From assembly GCF_000420845.1 (NCBI RefSeq), contig NZ_ATVS01000003.1:124001-188000 (forward strand): DNA of 64,000 nt. The letters run 5' to 3'. Positions within the stretch are counted from its first letter, which is position 1. Each line of letters begins with the position of its first letter. Below, piece by piece: positions 37,248 to 46,036 of this stretch. The position numbers and the translations under genes are program-made. The stretch comes from Butyrivibrio sp. AE3009 (GTDB taxonomy: Bacteria; Bacillota; Clostridia; Lachnospirales; Lachnospiraceae). A model generated the notes under the pieces. The model worked only from the letters and a program-made list of their open reading frames with translations, was not told where the DNA came from and made no database searches.

Positions 37248-38824
37248 TATCCGTTAGCAAGCCTCACCTGATCACCCGATTTAATAGGCTGTGTTGAAGT
37301 TGTTATAACATACTCATCTCCGTCAAGCGCTCCGCTTATGGCGCTGTTCTTGTCATCGGAAGCCACAACCTGCACTTCAACTTTGCTGGCAATATATCTG
37401 TTTCCAAGAGGGGTTGACTTACTTACAACAGCCAGTATGAATTTGCCGTTGCTGTCAGTCTTAATGGCGCTGTTGGGTACGATCATGTCGTAGTCTACAG
37501 CCCTCTCTCCTATAGTAAGTGAAATGCTCTGTCCGGGAGTTACATCCTTACTTTCGATTTTGAATGTAAGAAGCTTTCTGTTTGAAGGATCGGACTTATC
37601 ATTTCTTATTCCTGTGAGAGTTGCCTTAAAATCAGAGCCGAACTGCCATGCATTCTGAGGCTGAGCGGCATCGCCTATCTTAAGCTTCTGAGCCTGGGCA
37701 TTGGTAACGGAAAAGCTGGTGGTCATATCCTTGCCATCCACCTGAATAACAGCAATTGTCTCGTCCGCAGAGGTTGATTCTCCTGACACCTTGGATACTT
37801 CGGATACGATACCTGCAACGGGAGACTTAACAGAAGCACCAACGGATTCTTCCTCCAGCTTGGCGATCTTCTCCTTCTGTTCCTTGATCTTGTCACGGCT
37901 CTGGCACAGGCCTATCTCGGTATTTATACTCTTTAACAGCTCTGTCTTTTCTCTTTCAGCGACAACCAGATCCTGTGCTGTCTTGTTCTTTTTCTGAGTT
38001 GCGGTGGCAAGCTTCTGGGAATAGCTAAGTCCCTGCTGGGTTCCGTAGTTAGTAAGCTGAGCAGTATCCTTGTTGTTCTCGGAAATGAATCTCTCAAGCT
38101 CCTCAACTTTCTCCGTATCTCCGTTTTGCTGTGCGATCAGAAGATCATGCTCTGCCTGCGCAGTTGTATATGCAGGTGTAGCAGCATTGTAGGAGGTTCC
38201 TGCCGCATCATATGCTGCAAGCTGAGTGAGATAATCTATCTCAGCCTGGGCAGCTTCATCCGCAGCCTTGGCGGCATCATACTTATCGTCAGCAGCCTTA
38301 AGTTCTGCCTGATAGGTATCATAAGTAGTATTGCGGCCACTTCTTACATTGCTGATAACTTTGTCCGGAACATCTCCCGAGAAAAGAGTCTGCTCGTAAG
38401 AAAGTTCCAGGGTCTGAAGATTCTCTTTTGCTTCCTTGAGCTCCTGTGATTCCTTATCCTCAAGGTAGTAGATGATATCTCCGATCTCGACGTGAGCACC
38501 TTCTTTAACAGCAACGCCTGAGATCTTCCTGGTCTCCTTAACTGTGATATTATAAGGATCCTCAGCAGATACCGTTCCTGAACCTCTTACCTGTGGGCTT
38601 ATGGAACCACTCTCTATCATCTGGGTTGCCACCTGCGGAAGTGAGAAATTCATTATGGTGTTGGAAAAAAAGGTAAGAACCAGCATAACTGACAAAAAGG
38701 CAATAGCTACGTTTTTGATCGTATCCTTTCTGTTAGAAGGCCCTTTCTGCGGCTTTTTCTCCTCCAGTTGTTCCTTGGTGAACTCTCCGCTGAGTTCATT
38801 CTTTTCATCAAAAAAATCTGACAT
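37247..38824 (-). CDS. HlyD/MFP-type membrane fusion adaptor
   Basis: A 525-residue adaptor protein with an N-terminal cytoplasmic stretch, one membrane helix near 38-58, and then the membrane-fusion-protein architecture: a lipoyl-like half (VRGSGTVSAEDPYNITV, ~80-105), a long Ala/Glu-rich coiled coil (~105-320) and the second lipoyl half (VKSPVAGIVSEVSKVSGE, ~333-350) followed by beta-barrel domains. In Gram-positives such adaptors work with MacB-type exporters on antimicrobial peptides or other amphiphiles. It lies between CUT1 permeases and the MacB-like protein, an unusual position. Start spacing of 14 bases after the permease implies co-translation. Confidence 0.88.
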   Translation of the reverse strand: MSDFFDEKNELSGEFTKEQLEEKKPQKGPSNRKDTIKNVAIAFLSVMLVLTFFSNTIMNFSLPQVATQMIESGSISPQVRGSGTVSAEDPYNITVKETRKISGVAVKEGAHVEIGDIIYYLEDKESQELKEAKENLQTLELSYEQTLFSGDVPDKVISNVRSGRNTTYDTYQAELKAADDKYDAAKAADEAAQAEIDYLTQLAAYDAAGTSYNAATPAYTTAQAEHDLLIAQQNGDTEKVEELERFISENNKDTAQLTNYGTQQGLSYSQKLATATQKKNKTAQDLVVAEREKTELLKSINTEIGLCQSRDKIKEQKEKIAKLEEESVGASVKSPVAGIVSEVSKVSGESTSADETIAVIQVDGKDMTTSFSVTNAQAQKLKIGDAAQPQNAWQFGSDFKATLTGIRNDKSDPSNRKLLTFKIESKDVTPGQSISLTIGERAVDYDMIVPNSAIKTDSNGKFILAVVSKSTPLGNRYIASKVEVQVVASDDKNSAISGALDGDEYVITTSTQPIKSGDQVRLANG

Positions 38825-38838
38825 GTTATTTCTCCCTC

Positions 38839-39765
38839 TTATCCCTTTATTCCTCCCTGGTATGAGATTCCCTCAACCAGATAGTCCTCGCCGTACAAAA
38901 AGATCAGCATCGGCGGAACCAGATATATTACTGCAACTGCAAAAGCAAGACTAATTTCCCCAGTATTAATCTTGGACAAAAATACCGATAACGGATGCAG
39001 ATCCGAATCAGGCAATAATATAAGCGGCTGTTCAACCATATTCCAATAATCAAAGAAAACAAGGATTGATATGGCAGCTATACCGCCCTTACAAAGCGGC
39101 ATGTTTACTCTGGAAAAGATGTACCATTCATCCGCCCCATCAATCTGCGCCGCCTCAATAACTTCAGTCGGTATCCTCTTCATAAACTTGGTAAGAAGAT
39201 ACACGGCAAAGGGTGAAAATATACCCGGAAGCCATATGGACCACCTGGTCCCATATATCCCAATCGCCTTAGAAACCAGGAAATTGGGAACCAAAGTAAC
39301 CTGATAAGGCATCAGCATCATGATTATGTAAGAGAAAAAGATCACTCTTTTAAGCTTACCGTCATATCTTGCAAATCCATAGGATGCCAGCGTGGCAACA
39401 GCCAGCTGAAGCACCACTATAGGAACGGTATATATGATCGAATTCCAGAACTTGAACAAGTACTCCGGACTCTTGAATAGTACCGTATAGTACTGATAAA
39501 AGCTGACAATATCGGGAATAAACTTAAGATTAACAGTCTTTGATATAAAAACCTTGCCGCCCTGCTTGGTTGTGGCAAAAACGCTTCCGTAATTGGCACT
39601 TATCTCAGATGCCGACATAAAGGAATTGGTTATTGTCAAAAATATCGGCATGATAAACAGTATTGCGAAAAACAGTGCCGCGGCCGTGACCAAAAAGGTC
39701 TTAAGGTTGTCTATTCTCTTTTTCTTCCTGCGTATTCTCGCAGTGTATTTATTCATAACTCTCAT
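38839..39765 (-). CDS. CUT1 ABC permease, MalG type
   Basis: A 308-residue importer permease with six likely helices and the coupling motif EAAQIDGADEWYIFSRVNMPL, which starts near residue 202 and should bind an ATPase of the MsmX type. A ribosome site can serve either of two Met codons four residues apart at the N-terminus. It is the second of a pair of sugar permeases placed inside an exporter-like operon, 20 bases after the MalF-type gene. No CUT1 ATPase is present; the YtrB-like ATPase in this operon belongs to a different ABC class, so a shared ATPase elsewhere is likely. Confidence 0.9.
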   Translation of the reverse strand: MRVMNKYTARIRRKKKRIDNLKTFLVTAAALFFAILFIMPIFLTITNSFMSASEISANYGSVFATTKQGGKVFISKTVNLKFIPDIVSFYQYYTVLFKSPEYLFKFWNSIIYTVPIVVLQLAVATLASYGFARYDGKLKRVIFFSYIIMMLMPYQVTLVPNFLVSKAIGIYGTRWSIWLPGIFSPFAVYLLTKFMKRIPTEVIEAAQIDGADEWYIFSRVNMPLCKGGIAAISILVFFDYWNMVEQPLILLPDSDLHPLSVFLSKINTGEISLAFAVAVIYLVPPMLIFLYGEDYLVEGISYQGGIKG

Positions 39766-39785
39766 AAGCTTAAGCCATAAGGCTA

Positions 39786-40679
39786 TTACCCTTCCACATC
39801 CTTGCCATATCTGTTCTCCACCCTGAACATGACAAAAACCAGGGCTGTAACTACAATAAACATAATTATTGCAGCCGATGAGAGCTTTTGATAATCAAGA
39901 GAAGTAAATGTATTGTTCATAAAGTGCTGCAGCATATACAGCGGATTATAGGGATAATCTCCCGTCATCAGATATATCTCTCTGAAAACCTTGAAGGAAT
40001 TGATCAGAGACATTATCGCCACAAACAATATCGTTGACGAGAGATATCTTAACTTGATCATCCAGAATATCTGAAATTTGTTAGCATTCTCAAGGGCTGC
40101 AACTTCCAGAAGATCCTTGGGAATACTTGCCAGGGCTGACATAAAGAGTATCATGTTATACCCCAGGTTCTTCCACAGAAACAGTGCAACGATAACAATC
40201 TGTGCCTGATCCGATTTGAGCCAGTCGACTCTGCCGCCACCGAATATCGCAAGTGCGTTATTCACAAGACCGTTCTGGTGGAACATAACCTGCCATATCA
40301 GCACAATGGATGCAGTCGGTACCATCAAAGGACTTAAGAAAAACGATCTGAAATAGCTCTTAAAAGGTATCCTTGATTCCATAACCGCCGCAAGAAACAA
40401 TGAAAGCAGCACCGCCAGCGGAACAGCCACAAAGGAAAACTTAAGTGTATTTAGTCCTGCCAGTCTGAAAGCGGCATTATTCCAAACATTTACGTAATTC
40501 TGAAAACCTACAAAGTTGTTCTGTATCGGGTTGTCTATAAGCGAATAATAGATAACCACAAAAAACGGCGCCACAAAGAAAACCAGAACGCCCAAAAGCG
40601 AAGGGAGTAGAAAGAGCCATGATACCAGGCTCTTTCTCTTATGAAATTGTACTTTTTGGAAGAAACAAAACTTTTTCAA
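39786..40679 (-). CDS. CUT1 ABC permease, MalF type
   Basis: The 297-residue partner permease. Six helices are predicted and the coupling loop reads EVAALENANKFQIFWMIKL, starting around residue 192, so the usual EAA...G pattern is altered: the second Ala is Val-Ala shifted and the Gly is Asn. Such drift might reflect an adapted or non-standard ATPase. It starts one base after the end of the ABC-2-like gene, with no gap, suggesting strict coupling to it. Together with the MalG-type protein it would form the pore for whatever the large binding protein delivers. Confidence 0.88.
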   Translation of the reverse strand: MKKFCFFQKVQFHKRKSLVSWLFLLPSLLGVLVFFVAPFFVVIYYSLIDNPIQNNFVGFQNYVNVWNNAAFRLAGLNTLKFSFVAVPLAVLLSLFLAAVMESRIPFKSYFRSFFLSPLMVPTASIVLIWQVMFHQNGLVNNALAIFGGGRVDWLKSDQAQIVIVALFLWKNLGYNMILFMSALASIPKDLLEVAALENANKFQIFWMIKLRYLSSTILFVAIMSLINSFKVFREIYLMTGDYPYNPLYMLQHFMNNTFTSLDYQKLSSAAIIMFIVVTALVFVMFRVENRYGKDVEG

Positions 40680-42854
40680 TTACTTATTAGTGTCCGCGAT
40701 CACGAAATCCGGAACCTGCCCCTTCTTGAATGTATAAGAAATATAGCTGTCATTATTGCCTTTGTCTGTCAGATAAGCGGATATGTAATACTTATCTGAA
40801 GTAAGCTCATCATAGTCATACCAAGTACCATAATACTCTGTCATAATCGATGCTTCAAGGATTCTCTTAATATCCTTACTGTCTTCATAGGTCACTGTAT
40901 AGGATTCCGTATCAGGAACAGCATCCCCTGTTTGGAAACTCTCAACATCATATCCGGGATAATAGTCGGTAACTTCTATCCTCTTTATCATATCAGGAGT
41001 AATATTATTCTCATGATACAGTCCGTATTTCTTAAGTAGTTCAATGGTATTGGTGTAGGTATCGTAAATATTTATATCAAGGCTGCCATAGCTGTCTGTA
41101 TTGATCTGATAGCTGATCTGACCTATAGGAAGCTTATCTCTGGTCTTAGCGAAACCATAATTAGCTGAGATATCTTTCCTCAAAGCATCGCTCAGTTCAT
41201 CATAGCTTTCGATCTTTTCGGTATATTCCTCAATGTTAACCCTGTAGGTAAGTTCGCGCCTTGTGTTTAATTTATCCTCCTGCCTGAAGGCTTCATCATT
41301 AAACACCGCAAAATACCCCTCAAGATACTCTTTTCCTGAGAACACGCTGTCCATCAGAGCCGGATCAACATCCCTTGGTATAAGGATATTTCTGTATACT
41401 TCTCTTCCATCCTTAAACCTGTAAAGTACGGTAAAATCATAGCCGGTAATATATGTATCCTCATTGTTCTTCTGGATATTTCCCGCTTCATTCTGGGCCT
41501 TCATGCCAAGCTTGGCCAGCTTAAGAACATCATCTATATTCGTAAGATACATATTTTCTTCGGAATAATCCTCATAATAATCCCGATTGCCGATAAAGAG
41601 CTGCATTTCCGAATTATAACCCTCAAGAAGTGCGCAGCTTTCAAGCCTTGAAGCAGCCGGAAGATAGCTGTCATATCCAAGAAGATCTCCCCTGAATATT
41701 ACAAATACAAGTGCTACCAATGACAGTGCTATAACTGTCTGTCCTTTTCCCTTGGCAAAGGCCTTGATATCTCCCTGGAGAATTATCTCGGCAAAAATGC
41801 AGCTTGCCAGAGTCGCAAGAAGCATCAGTACAAACATCATAACATAGATTCTTGTATTCCAGACCATTGCGTAGATCTCTTTTACAATGATTCCGGTACC
41901 AAGGCCAACAACAACACAAGCTACTATCTTAACCACCCATCTAAAGGGTCTGTAAACTATGGTCTTACCTGCCCATTCAGACTTTCTTCCTCTGCTGGCA
42001 ACTCCAACAAGAATGAGGCTTATAAGCGCCACCAGGAATGTATCAAGATCTCGTCTGTGAGATACGTCAAAGAATCTAAAAATCGATTCACAGTTAAGAA
42101 GATAGTCGTCCATTTTCACGAGATCTGCAAAACCGCCTAAAACAGCAGCCCTGTCATAGAAAGGAGACGCAATGACCTTAATGCTCTCTCTGTAGCTTAC
42201 TGTATCAAAGAAGATTCTCTTAAGTCCCAGTATCTCGCCACCAATGACTGTAGTAATGAAGAAAAAGAACATGGTCAAAAGCACAGCCATAGGCATTGTT
42301 CCGCTGAGCATCATGGCAAGAACAGTAACGCTATATACTGCGATAAAGAAGACAAGATTTCTGACAAGCTCAATAGAAACCATTAAAAGCAAAGGTCCGT
42401 TAACCGCTCCATAGGCAGCAGCCACTATAAGCCCAAGAATTTTGGTAAAAATATCCATTATCAAATATGTTGATATGGATATGAGAAGGTTTCTTGTTAC
42501 CCTCTTTCTTCTGGTGGTGGGCTGACTCAGATAAAAATCAAGCTGGCTCTGATTAAACAGATAGGAAAAGCCCTGGAAAGCAAACATAACTGCGATAATA
42601 GTTGTAAGGATCCAGCCCAAATTTTCCATACCCATAATACTTGATACAGCCCTTAATTTTTCATGGTACAAAAGTTCTGCACTCTGCTTGTAGACCCTGG
42701 CATAATTAACCGATCTTGAAAGGAAAATGATCAGCATCAGAATGTTGTAAGCAGCCATAAGGGGCAAAGCTATAAACGATGTCCATAGTGTTCTGGATAC
42801 GTATTTTCTGTGGTTTTTAAGCTTCTCAGTCAAGGACAAATTTTTTGATGTCAT
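40680..42854 (-). CDS. ABC-2-like multi-helix permease with large C-terminal domain
   Basis: A 724-residue membrane protein. About ten helices fill residues ~25-390 (for example FIALPLMAAYNILMLIIFL near 27-45), in the pattern of ABC-2-type permeases of the Ytr/Bcr group. The last ~330 residues are a soluble, acidic, Tyr-rich domain that is presumably outside the membrane. The gene overlaps the ATPase gene by 29 bases and touches the next permease gene. It is most likely the membrane half of the exporter formed with the YtrB-like ATPase. Confidence 0.82.
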   Translation of the reverse strand: MTSKNLSLTEKLKNHRKYVSRTLWTSFIALPLMAAYNILMLIIFLSRSVNYARVYKQSAELLYHEKLRAVSSIMGMENLGWILTTIIAVMFAFQGFSYLFNQSQLDFYLSQPTTRRKRVTRNLLISISTYLIMDIFTKILGLIVAAAYGAVNGPLLLMVSIELVRNLVFFIAVYSVTVLAMMLSGTMPMAVLLTMFFFFITTVIGGEILGLKRIFFDTVSYRESIKVIASPFYDRAAVLGGFADLVKMDDYLLNCESIFRFFDVSHRRDLDTFLVALISLILVGVASRGRKSEWAGKTIVYRPFRWVVKIVACVVVGLGTGIIVKEIYAMVWNTRIYVMMFVLMLLATLASCIFAEIILQGDIKAFAKGKGQTVIALSLVALVFVIFRGDLLGYDSYLPAASRLESCALLEGYNSEMQLFIGNRDYYEDYSEENMYLTNIDDVLKLAKLGMKAQNEAGNIQKNNEDTYITGYDFTVLYRFKDGREVYRNILIPRDVDPALMDSVFSGKEYLEGYFAVFNDEAFRQEDKLNTRRELTYRVNIEEYTEKIESYDELSDALRKDISANYGFAKTRDKLPIGQISYQINTDSYGSLDINIYDTYTNTIELLKKYGLYHENNITPDMIKRIEVTDYYPGYDVESFQTGDAVPDTESYTVTYEDSKDIKRILEASIMTEYYGTWYDYDELTSDKYYISAYLTDKGNNDSYISYTFKKGQVPDFVIADTNK

Positions 42855-43731
42855 ATCCCACTACCTCCGTCTCACTTATAAATATCTCTTCAAGTGAAAG
42901 TGCAAGAACCTCGAAGAACACAGGATTACCTCTCTTGAAGGCTGTCTCTATCTCTTCTCTCTCTCCTCTCATTGTTATTGTATGAAGTCTTCCGCGCTTC
43001 TCATGAATAAGGACCTTAAGGCCTTCCAGAGCCTTCTTCTCATCCTCTTCATCTCTGAAGACGCACTGAACCTTCTGCATCTGAAGCTTCATATCAGCAA
43101 TATCCTCGGAAAGGATGACTCCGCCCTGGTGAAGAAGTCCCACGTGATCACAGATATCTTCAAGCTCTCTCAGGTTATGTGAAGCGATAACCGGTGTAAG
43201 TCCCCTGTCTGCCATATCTGCTGCGAAAAGGCTCTTAACGCCCTGTCTTACCACAGGATCCAGGCCGTCAAAGGTCTCGTCACAGAATAAATACTTGGTT
43301 CCTGCGCACAGGCCAAGAAGAATCGATACCTGCTTTTTCATACCCTTGGAAAAAGTATTGATCCTGCGGCCCTTCTCAAGGCCAAAGCCGTCACAGAACT
43401 TAAAGAATCTCTGCTTGTCAAAGTTCTCATAGATTCCTTCGTAATAATCAGCCATTTCTTCAGGCGTGGAATTAGGAAGAAAATACTGGTCGTCGGAAAT
43501 ATAGAAGATATCCTTCTTAACCTCAGGGTTGTCATAAACAGGTCTGTTATCCACCAGAACTATTCCTTCATCCGGCTTGATAACTCCCGCAAGGATCCTG
43601 AGTATGGTACTCTTACCGGCGCCATTGGTGCCAAGAAGTCCAAATACTTCCCCATCGGACACATTAAGCGAAACACGATTGACAGCTTTTATGTTGTCGA
43701 ATGATTTTTCAAGGTCAATTAATTCAATCAT
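42826..43731 (-). CDS. ABC transporter ATPase, YtrB-like
   Basis: A 301-residue ATPase with Walker A GTNGAGKST near residue 34, a Q-loop, the ABC signature FSKGMKKQ (with Lys in place of the more usual Gly-Gln), Walker B KYLFCDETFDGLD, and the H-loop near VIASHNLRELEDICDHVGLL. The C-terminal ~80 residues are the family-specific tail. It is placed between a GntR/YtrA repressor (4-base ATGA overlap) and the ABC-2-like permease, the order of Ytr-type operons controlled by cell-envelope stress. Start and stop are well supported. Confidence 0.94.
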   Translation of the reverse strand: MIELIDLEKSFDNIKAVNRVSLNVSDGEVFGLLGTNGAGKSTILRILAGVIKPDEGIVLVDNRPVYDNPEVKKDIFYISDDQYFLPNSTPEEMADYYEGIYENFDKQRFFKFCDGFGLEKGRRINTFSKGMKKQVSILLGLCAGTKYLFCDETFDGLDPVVRQGVKSLFAADMADRGLTPVIASHNLRELEDICDHVGLLHQGGVILSEDIADMKLQMQKVQCVFRDEEDEKKALEGLKVLIHEKRGRLHTITMRGEREEIETAFKRGNPVFFEVLALSLEEIFISETEVVGYDIKKFVLD

Positions 43732-44114
43732 GCGTTGCCTCCCATTTTGTAGTAGTTTGCAAGCCGAAGCTTAATCTCCGCAAAAAGCTCCTCCAGAGGT
43801 ATGCCAATATCATCAGCCTCCTTAAACAGCTCAAGAACGGCGGAAATAAGTTCCTCCTTCTTGCTGTCCTTAAGCGCATCATTACCTTTTACGAAGTTGC
43901 CCTTTCCCTTAACAGTGTAAATAAAGCCCTGGCGCTCAAGTTCCGCATAGGCTTTTTGAACCGTGTTGGGATTGGTGGACAGTTCGATGGCAAGGCTTCT
44001 GACGGAAGGCATCTGATCATCCGGCTGCAAAATCCCCTTGTACATCTGCAGTTTGAAATTTTCAACAATTTGTTCGTAGATAGGTCTGCTATCCTGATAG
44101 TCTATTAGTTTCAT
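43728..44114 (-). CDS. GntR-family repressor, YtrA subfamily
   Basis: A 128-residue regulator. An N-terminal winged helix begins at MKLIDYQDSRPIYEQIVENF and contains SVRSLAIELSTNPNTVQKAY; the short C-terminal region lacks the effector-binding domains of larger GntR proteins, as in YtrA. The start at 44114 is chosen by the GGGTGGG ribosome site; an earlier in-frame Met is less likely. YtrA repressors control envelope-stress ABC exporters next to them. Its own promoter has a dyad over the start site, consistent with autorepression of the operon. Confidence 0.92.
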   Translation of the reverse strand: MKLIDYQDSRPIYEQIVENFKLQMYKGILQPDDQMPSVRSLAIELSTNPNTVQKAYAELERQGFIYTVKGKGNFVKGNDALKDSKKEELISAVLELFKEADDIGIPLEELFAEIKLRLANYYKMGGNA

Positions 44115-44135
44115 ATTTTCCCACCCATACATTAA

Positions 44136-44186
44136 GTGTACTATCACAACTAATACAGTTATATCACCCCGTATATCATAATGCAA
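44136..44186 (-). promoter_or_regulatory. Promoter and YtrA-type operator of the eight-gene ABC operon
   Basis: A minus-strand -35 TTGCAT (44181-44186) and -10 TATAAC (44158-44163) are 17 bases apart. An imperfect dyad, GTGTACTA-N7-TAATACAG (44136-44158), six of eight positions matching between arms, covers the predicted start site and fits autoregulation by the GntR protein. Confidence 0.78.
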
Positions 44187-44215
44187 TACTATGTCACGAT
44201 TTTTTTTGCTTTTAC

Positions 44216-44257
44216 ATAAAAATAGGACTTTGCTCTCCTACGAGATCAAAGTCCTAT
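44216..44257 (-). terminator. Terminator of the UPF0210 gene
   Basis: A perfect 11-base stem (44222-44232 with 44247-44257) with a 14-base loop is followed on the minus strand by UUUUUAUG. It begins about 30 bases after the gene stop. Confidence 0.87.
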
Positions 44258-44286
44258 ACATTCATATTGGAATAATACGAATAAAA

Positions 44287-45651
44287 TCAGTTCTTGAAGC
44301 TGTGAACAGGTGCGGGAATTCTTCCCGTTCTGTTAACGAAGTTATCGCAGGAGAACTGGTTAACAGGCATTATAGGTGCATATCCGAGAAGGCCACCAAA
44401 TTCAACTGTCTCACCTACACCCTTACCGATAACAGGGATAAGACGAACTGCTGTAGTCTTCTGGTTGATCATACCGATTGCCATCTCATCAGCGATAATA
44501 CCAGCAATTGTGGTATCCTTGGTATCTCCCGGAATAGCAATCATATCAAGACCAACTGAGCATACGCAGGTCATGGCCTCAAGCTTCTCTATTGTAAGAG
44601 CACCTGCCTCTACTGCATTGATCATACCCTGATCCTCACTGACGGGGATAAATGCTCCGGAAAGTCCACCTACATAGGAAGAAGCCATTACACCGCCCTT
44701 CTTGACCTGGTCATTCAAAAGTGCAAGAGCAGCTGTTGTTCCGGGAGCACCTGCGTGCTCTACGCCAATCTCATGAAGAATATCAGCAACACTGTCTCCG
44801 ATCGCAGGTGTAGGTGCAAGGGACAGATCGATAATCCCAAAAGGAACTCCCAGTCTCTTGGAAGCTTCCTGTGCAACAAGCTGTCCAACTCTTGTTACCT
44901 TGAAGGCGGTCTTCTTGATAGTCTCGCAGAGAACCTCAAAGTTCTCGCCTCTGACCTTCTCAAGGGCTGTCTTAACGACTCCGGGACCTGAAACACCAAC
45001 ATTGATGATCTTATCAGCCTCAGTCACTCCGTGGAATGCTCCTGCCATGAACGGATTGTCATCAGGTGCATTGCAGAATATTACCAGCTTGGCACAGCCC
45101 AGAGAATCATTCTCCTTGGTTGCTTCAGCAGTCTTTTTGACAATGGTTCCCATAAGTCTTACGGCGTCCATATTGATACCGGTCTTGGTGGAACCTACAT
45201 TTATTGAAGAACATACCACATCGGTTGTTGAAAGAGCCAAAGGAATAGACTCAATAAGGTGCCTGTCAGCCTCTGTCATACCCTTGCTAACAAGAGCTGA
45301 ATAACCACCGATGAAGTTAACTCCCACTTCCTTGGCTATTTTATCAAGAGTCTTTGCAATACTTGCAAAATCCTCAGGGCTCTTGCAGGCTGCGCCTCCG
45401 ATAAGAGCTATGGGTGTAACTGATATTCTTTTGTTAACTATTGGAATACCGAATTCTCTGGAAATCTGATCTCCGGTTTTTACTAGATCTTTAGCTGCGT
45501 TGTAGATTTTATCGTAGATGTTTTTGTTAAGCTGATCAAGGTCAGAACTTATACAGTCCAAAAGGCTGATACCAAGGGTGATGGTTCTGACATCAAGATT
45601 CTCTTTTTCTATCATTTCATTGGTCTCAACGACCTCAGATACATTTATCAT
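44287..45651 (-). CDS. UPF0210 (DUF711) family protein
   Basis: A 454-residue cytoplasmic protein of a conserved family found in Firmicutes and archaea, annotated in databases as UPF0210 or PFL-like. Sequence landmarks include [12 protein letters not shown] at ~22, [24 protein letters not shown] and [14 protein letters not shown]. It has no membrane segment. Family function is not established. It follows the ACT-domain gene by 41 bases, and this pair is conserved in many bacteria, so the two probably work together, perhaps with the small ACT protein sensing an amino acid. Confidence 0.9.
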   Translation of the reverse strand: MINVSEVVETNEMIEKENLDVRTITLGISLLDCISSDLDQLNKNIYDKIYNAAKDLVKTGDQISREFGIPIVNKRISVTPIALIGGAACKSPEDFASIAKTLDKIAKEVGVNFIGGYSALVSKGMTEADRHLIESIPLALSTTDVVCSSINVGSTKTGINMDAVRLMGTIVKKTAEATKENDSLGCAKLVIFCNAPDDNPFMAGAFHGVTEADKIINVGVSGPGVVKTALEKVRGENFEVLCETIKKTAFKVTRVGQLVAQEASKRLGVPFGIIDLSLAPTPAIGDSVADILHEIGVEHAGAPGTTAALALLNDQVKKGGVMASSYVGGLSGAFIPVSEDQGMINAVEAGALTIEKLEAMTCVCSVGLDMIAIPGDTKDTTIAGIIADEMAIGMINQKTTAVRLIPVIGKGVGETVEFGGLLGYAPIMPVNQFSCDNFVNRTGRIPAPVHSFKN

Positions 45652-45692
45652 GGCTCTCTCCTCAAAACTGTCATTTTATGTGCCGCTATCAT

Positions 45693-45965
45693 TCAGATTC
45701 TGTGCATTGAATCAAAAATCTCTTCTCTCTGACACTTAATGACTACGCCGATTTCCTGTCCAAGAGCATCAAGATCATCCGCTACCGCGTTGAACTCCTT
45801 GGCTGAGCCTGACATATCAACAATCATCATCATATTAAAGTATCCACTTACGATAGTCTGGGAAATATCAAGAATATTGATCCCGGAATCTGCTAAATAT
45901 GTGCATACCTTAGCGATAATGCCGACTGTGTCTTTTCCTACTACAGTAATTATTGTCTTATTCAT
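45693..45965 (-). CDS. UPF0237 ACT-domain protein
   Basis: A 90-residue protein that is essentially one ACT domain of the GcvR-like UPF0237 type (ITVVGKDTVGIIAKVC near the N-terminus). ACT domains bind amino acids or other small ligands and control partner proteins. It precedes the UPF0210 gene and is probably co-transcribed with it, a conserved pairing. No partner enzyme can be named from sequence. Confidence 0.9.
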   Translation of the reverse strand: MNKTIITVVGKDTVGIIAKVCTYLADSGINILDISQTIVSGYFNMMMIVDMSGSAKEFNAVADDLDALGQEIGVVIKCQREEIFDSMHRI

Positions 45966-46036
45966 AATTCCCTCCAGAAAAAACCTATTTCAATCAAAGT
46001 TAGCAAGATATCCGGGAAAAGTCAAATGCTTTTGTC

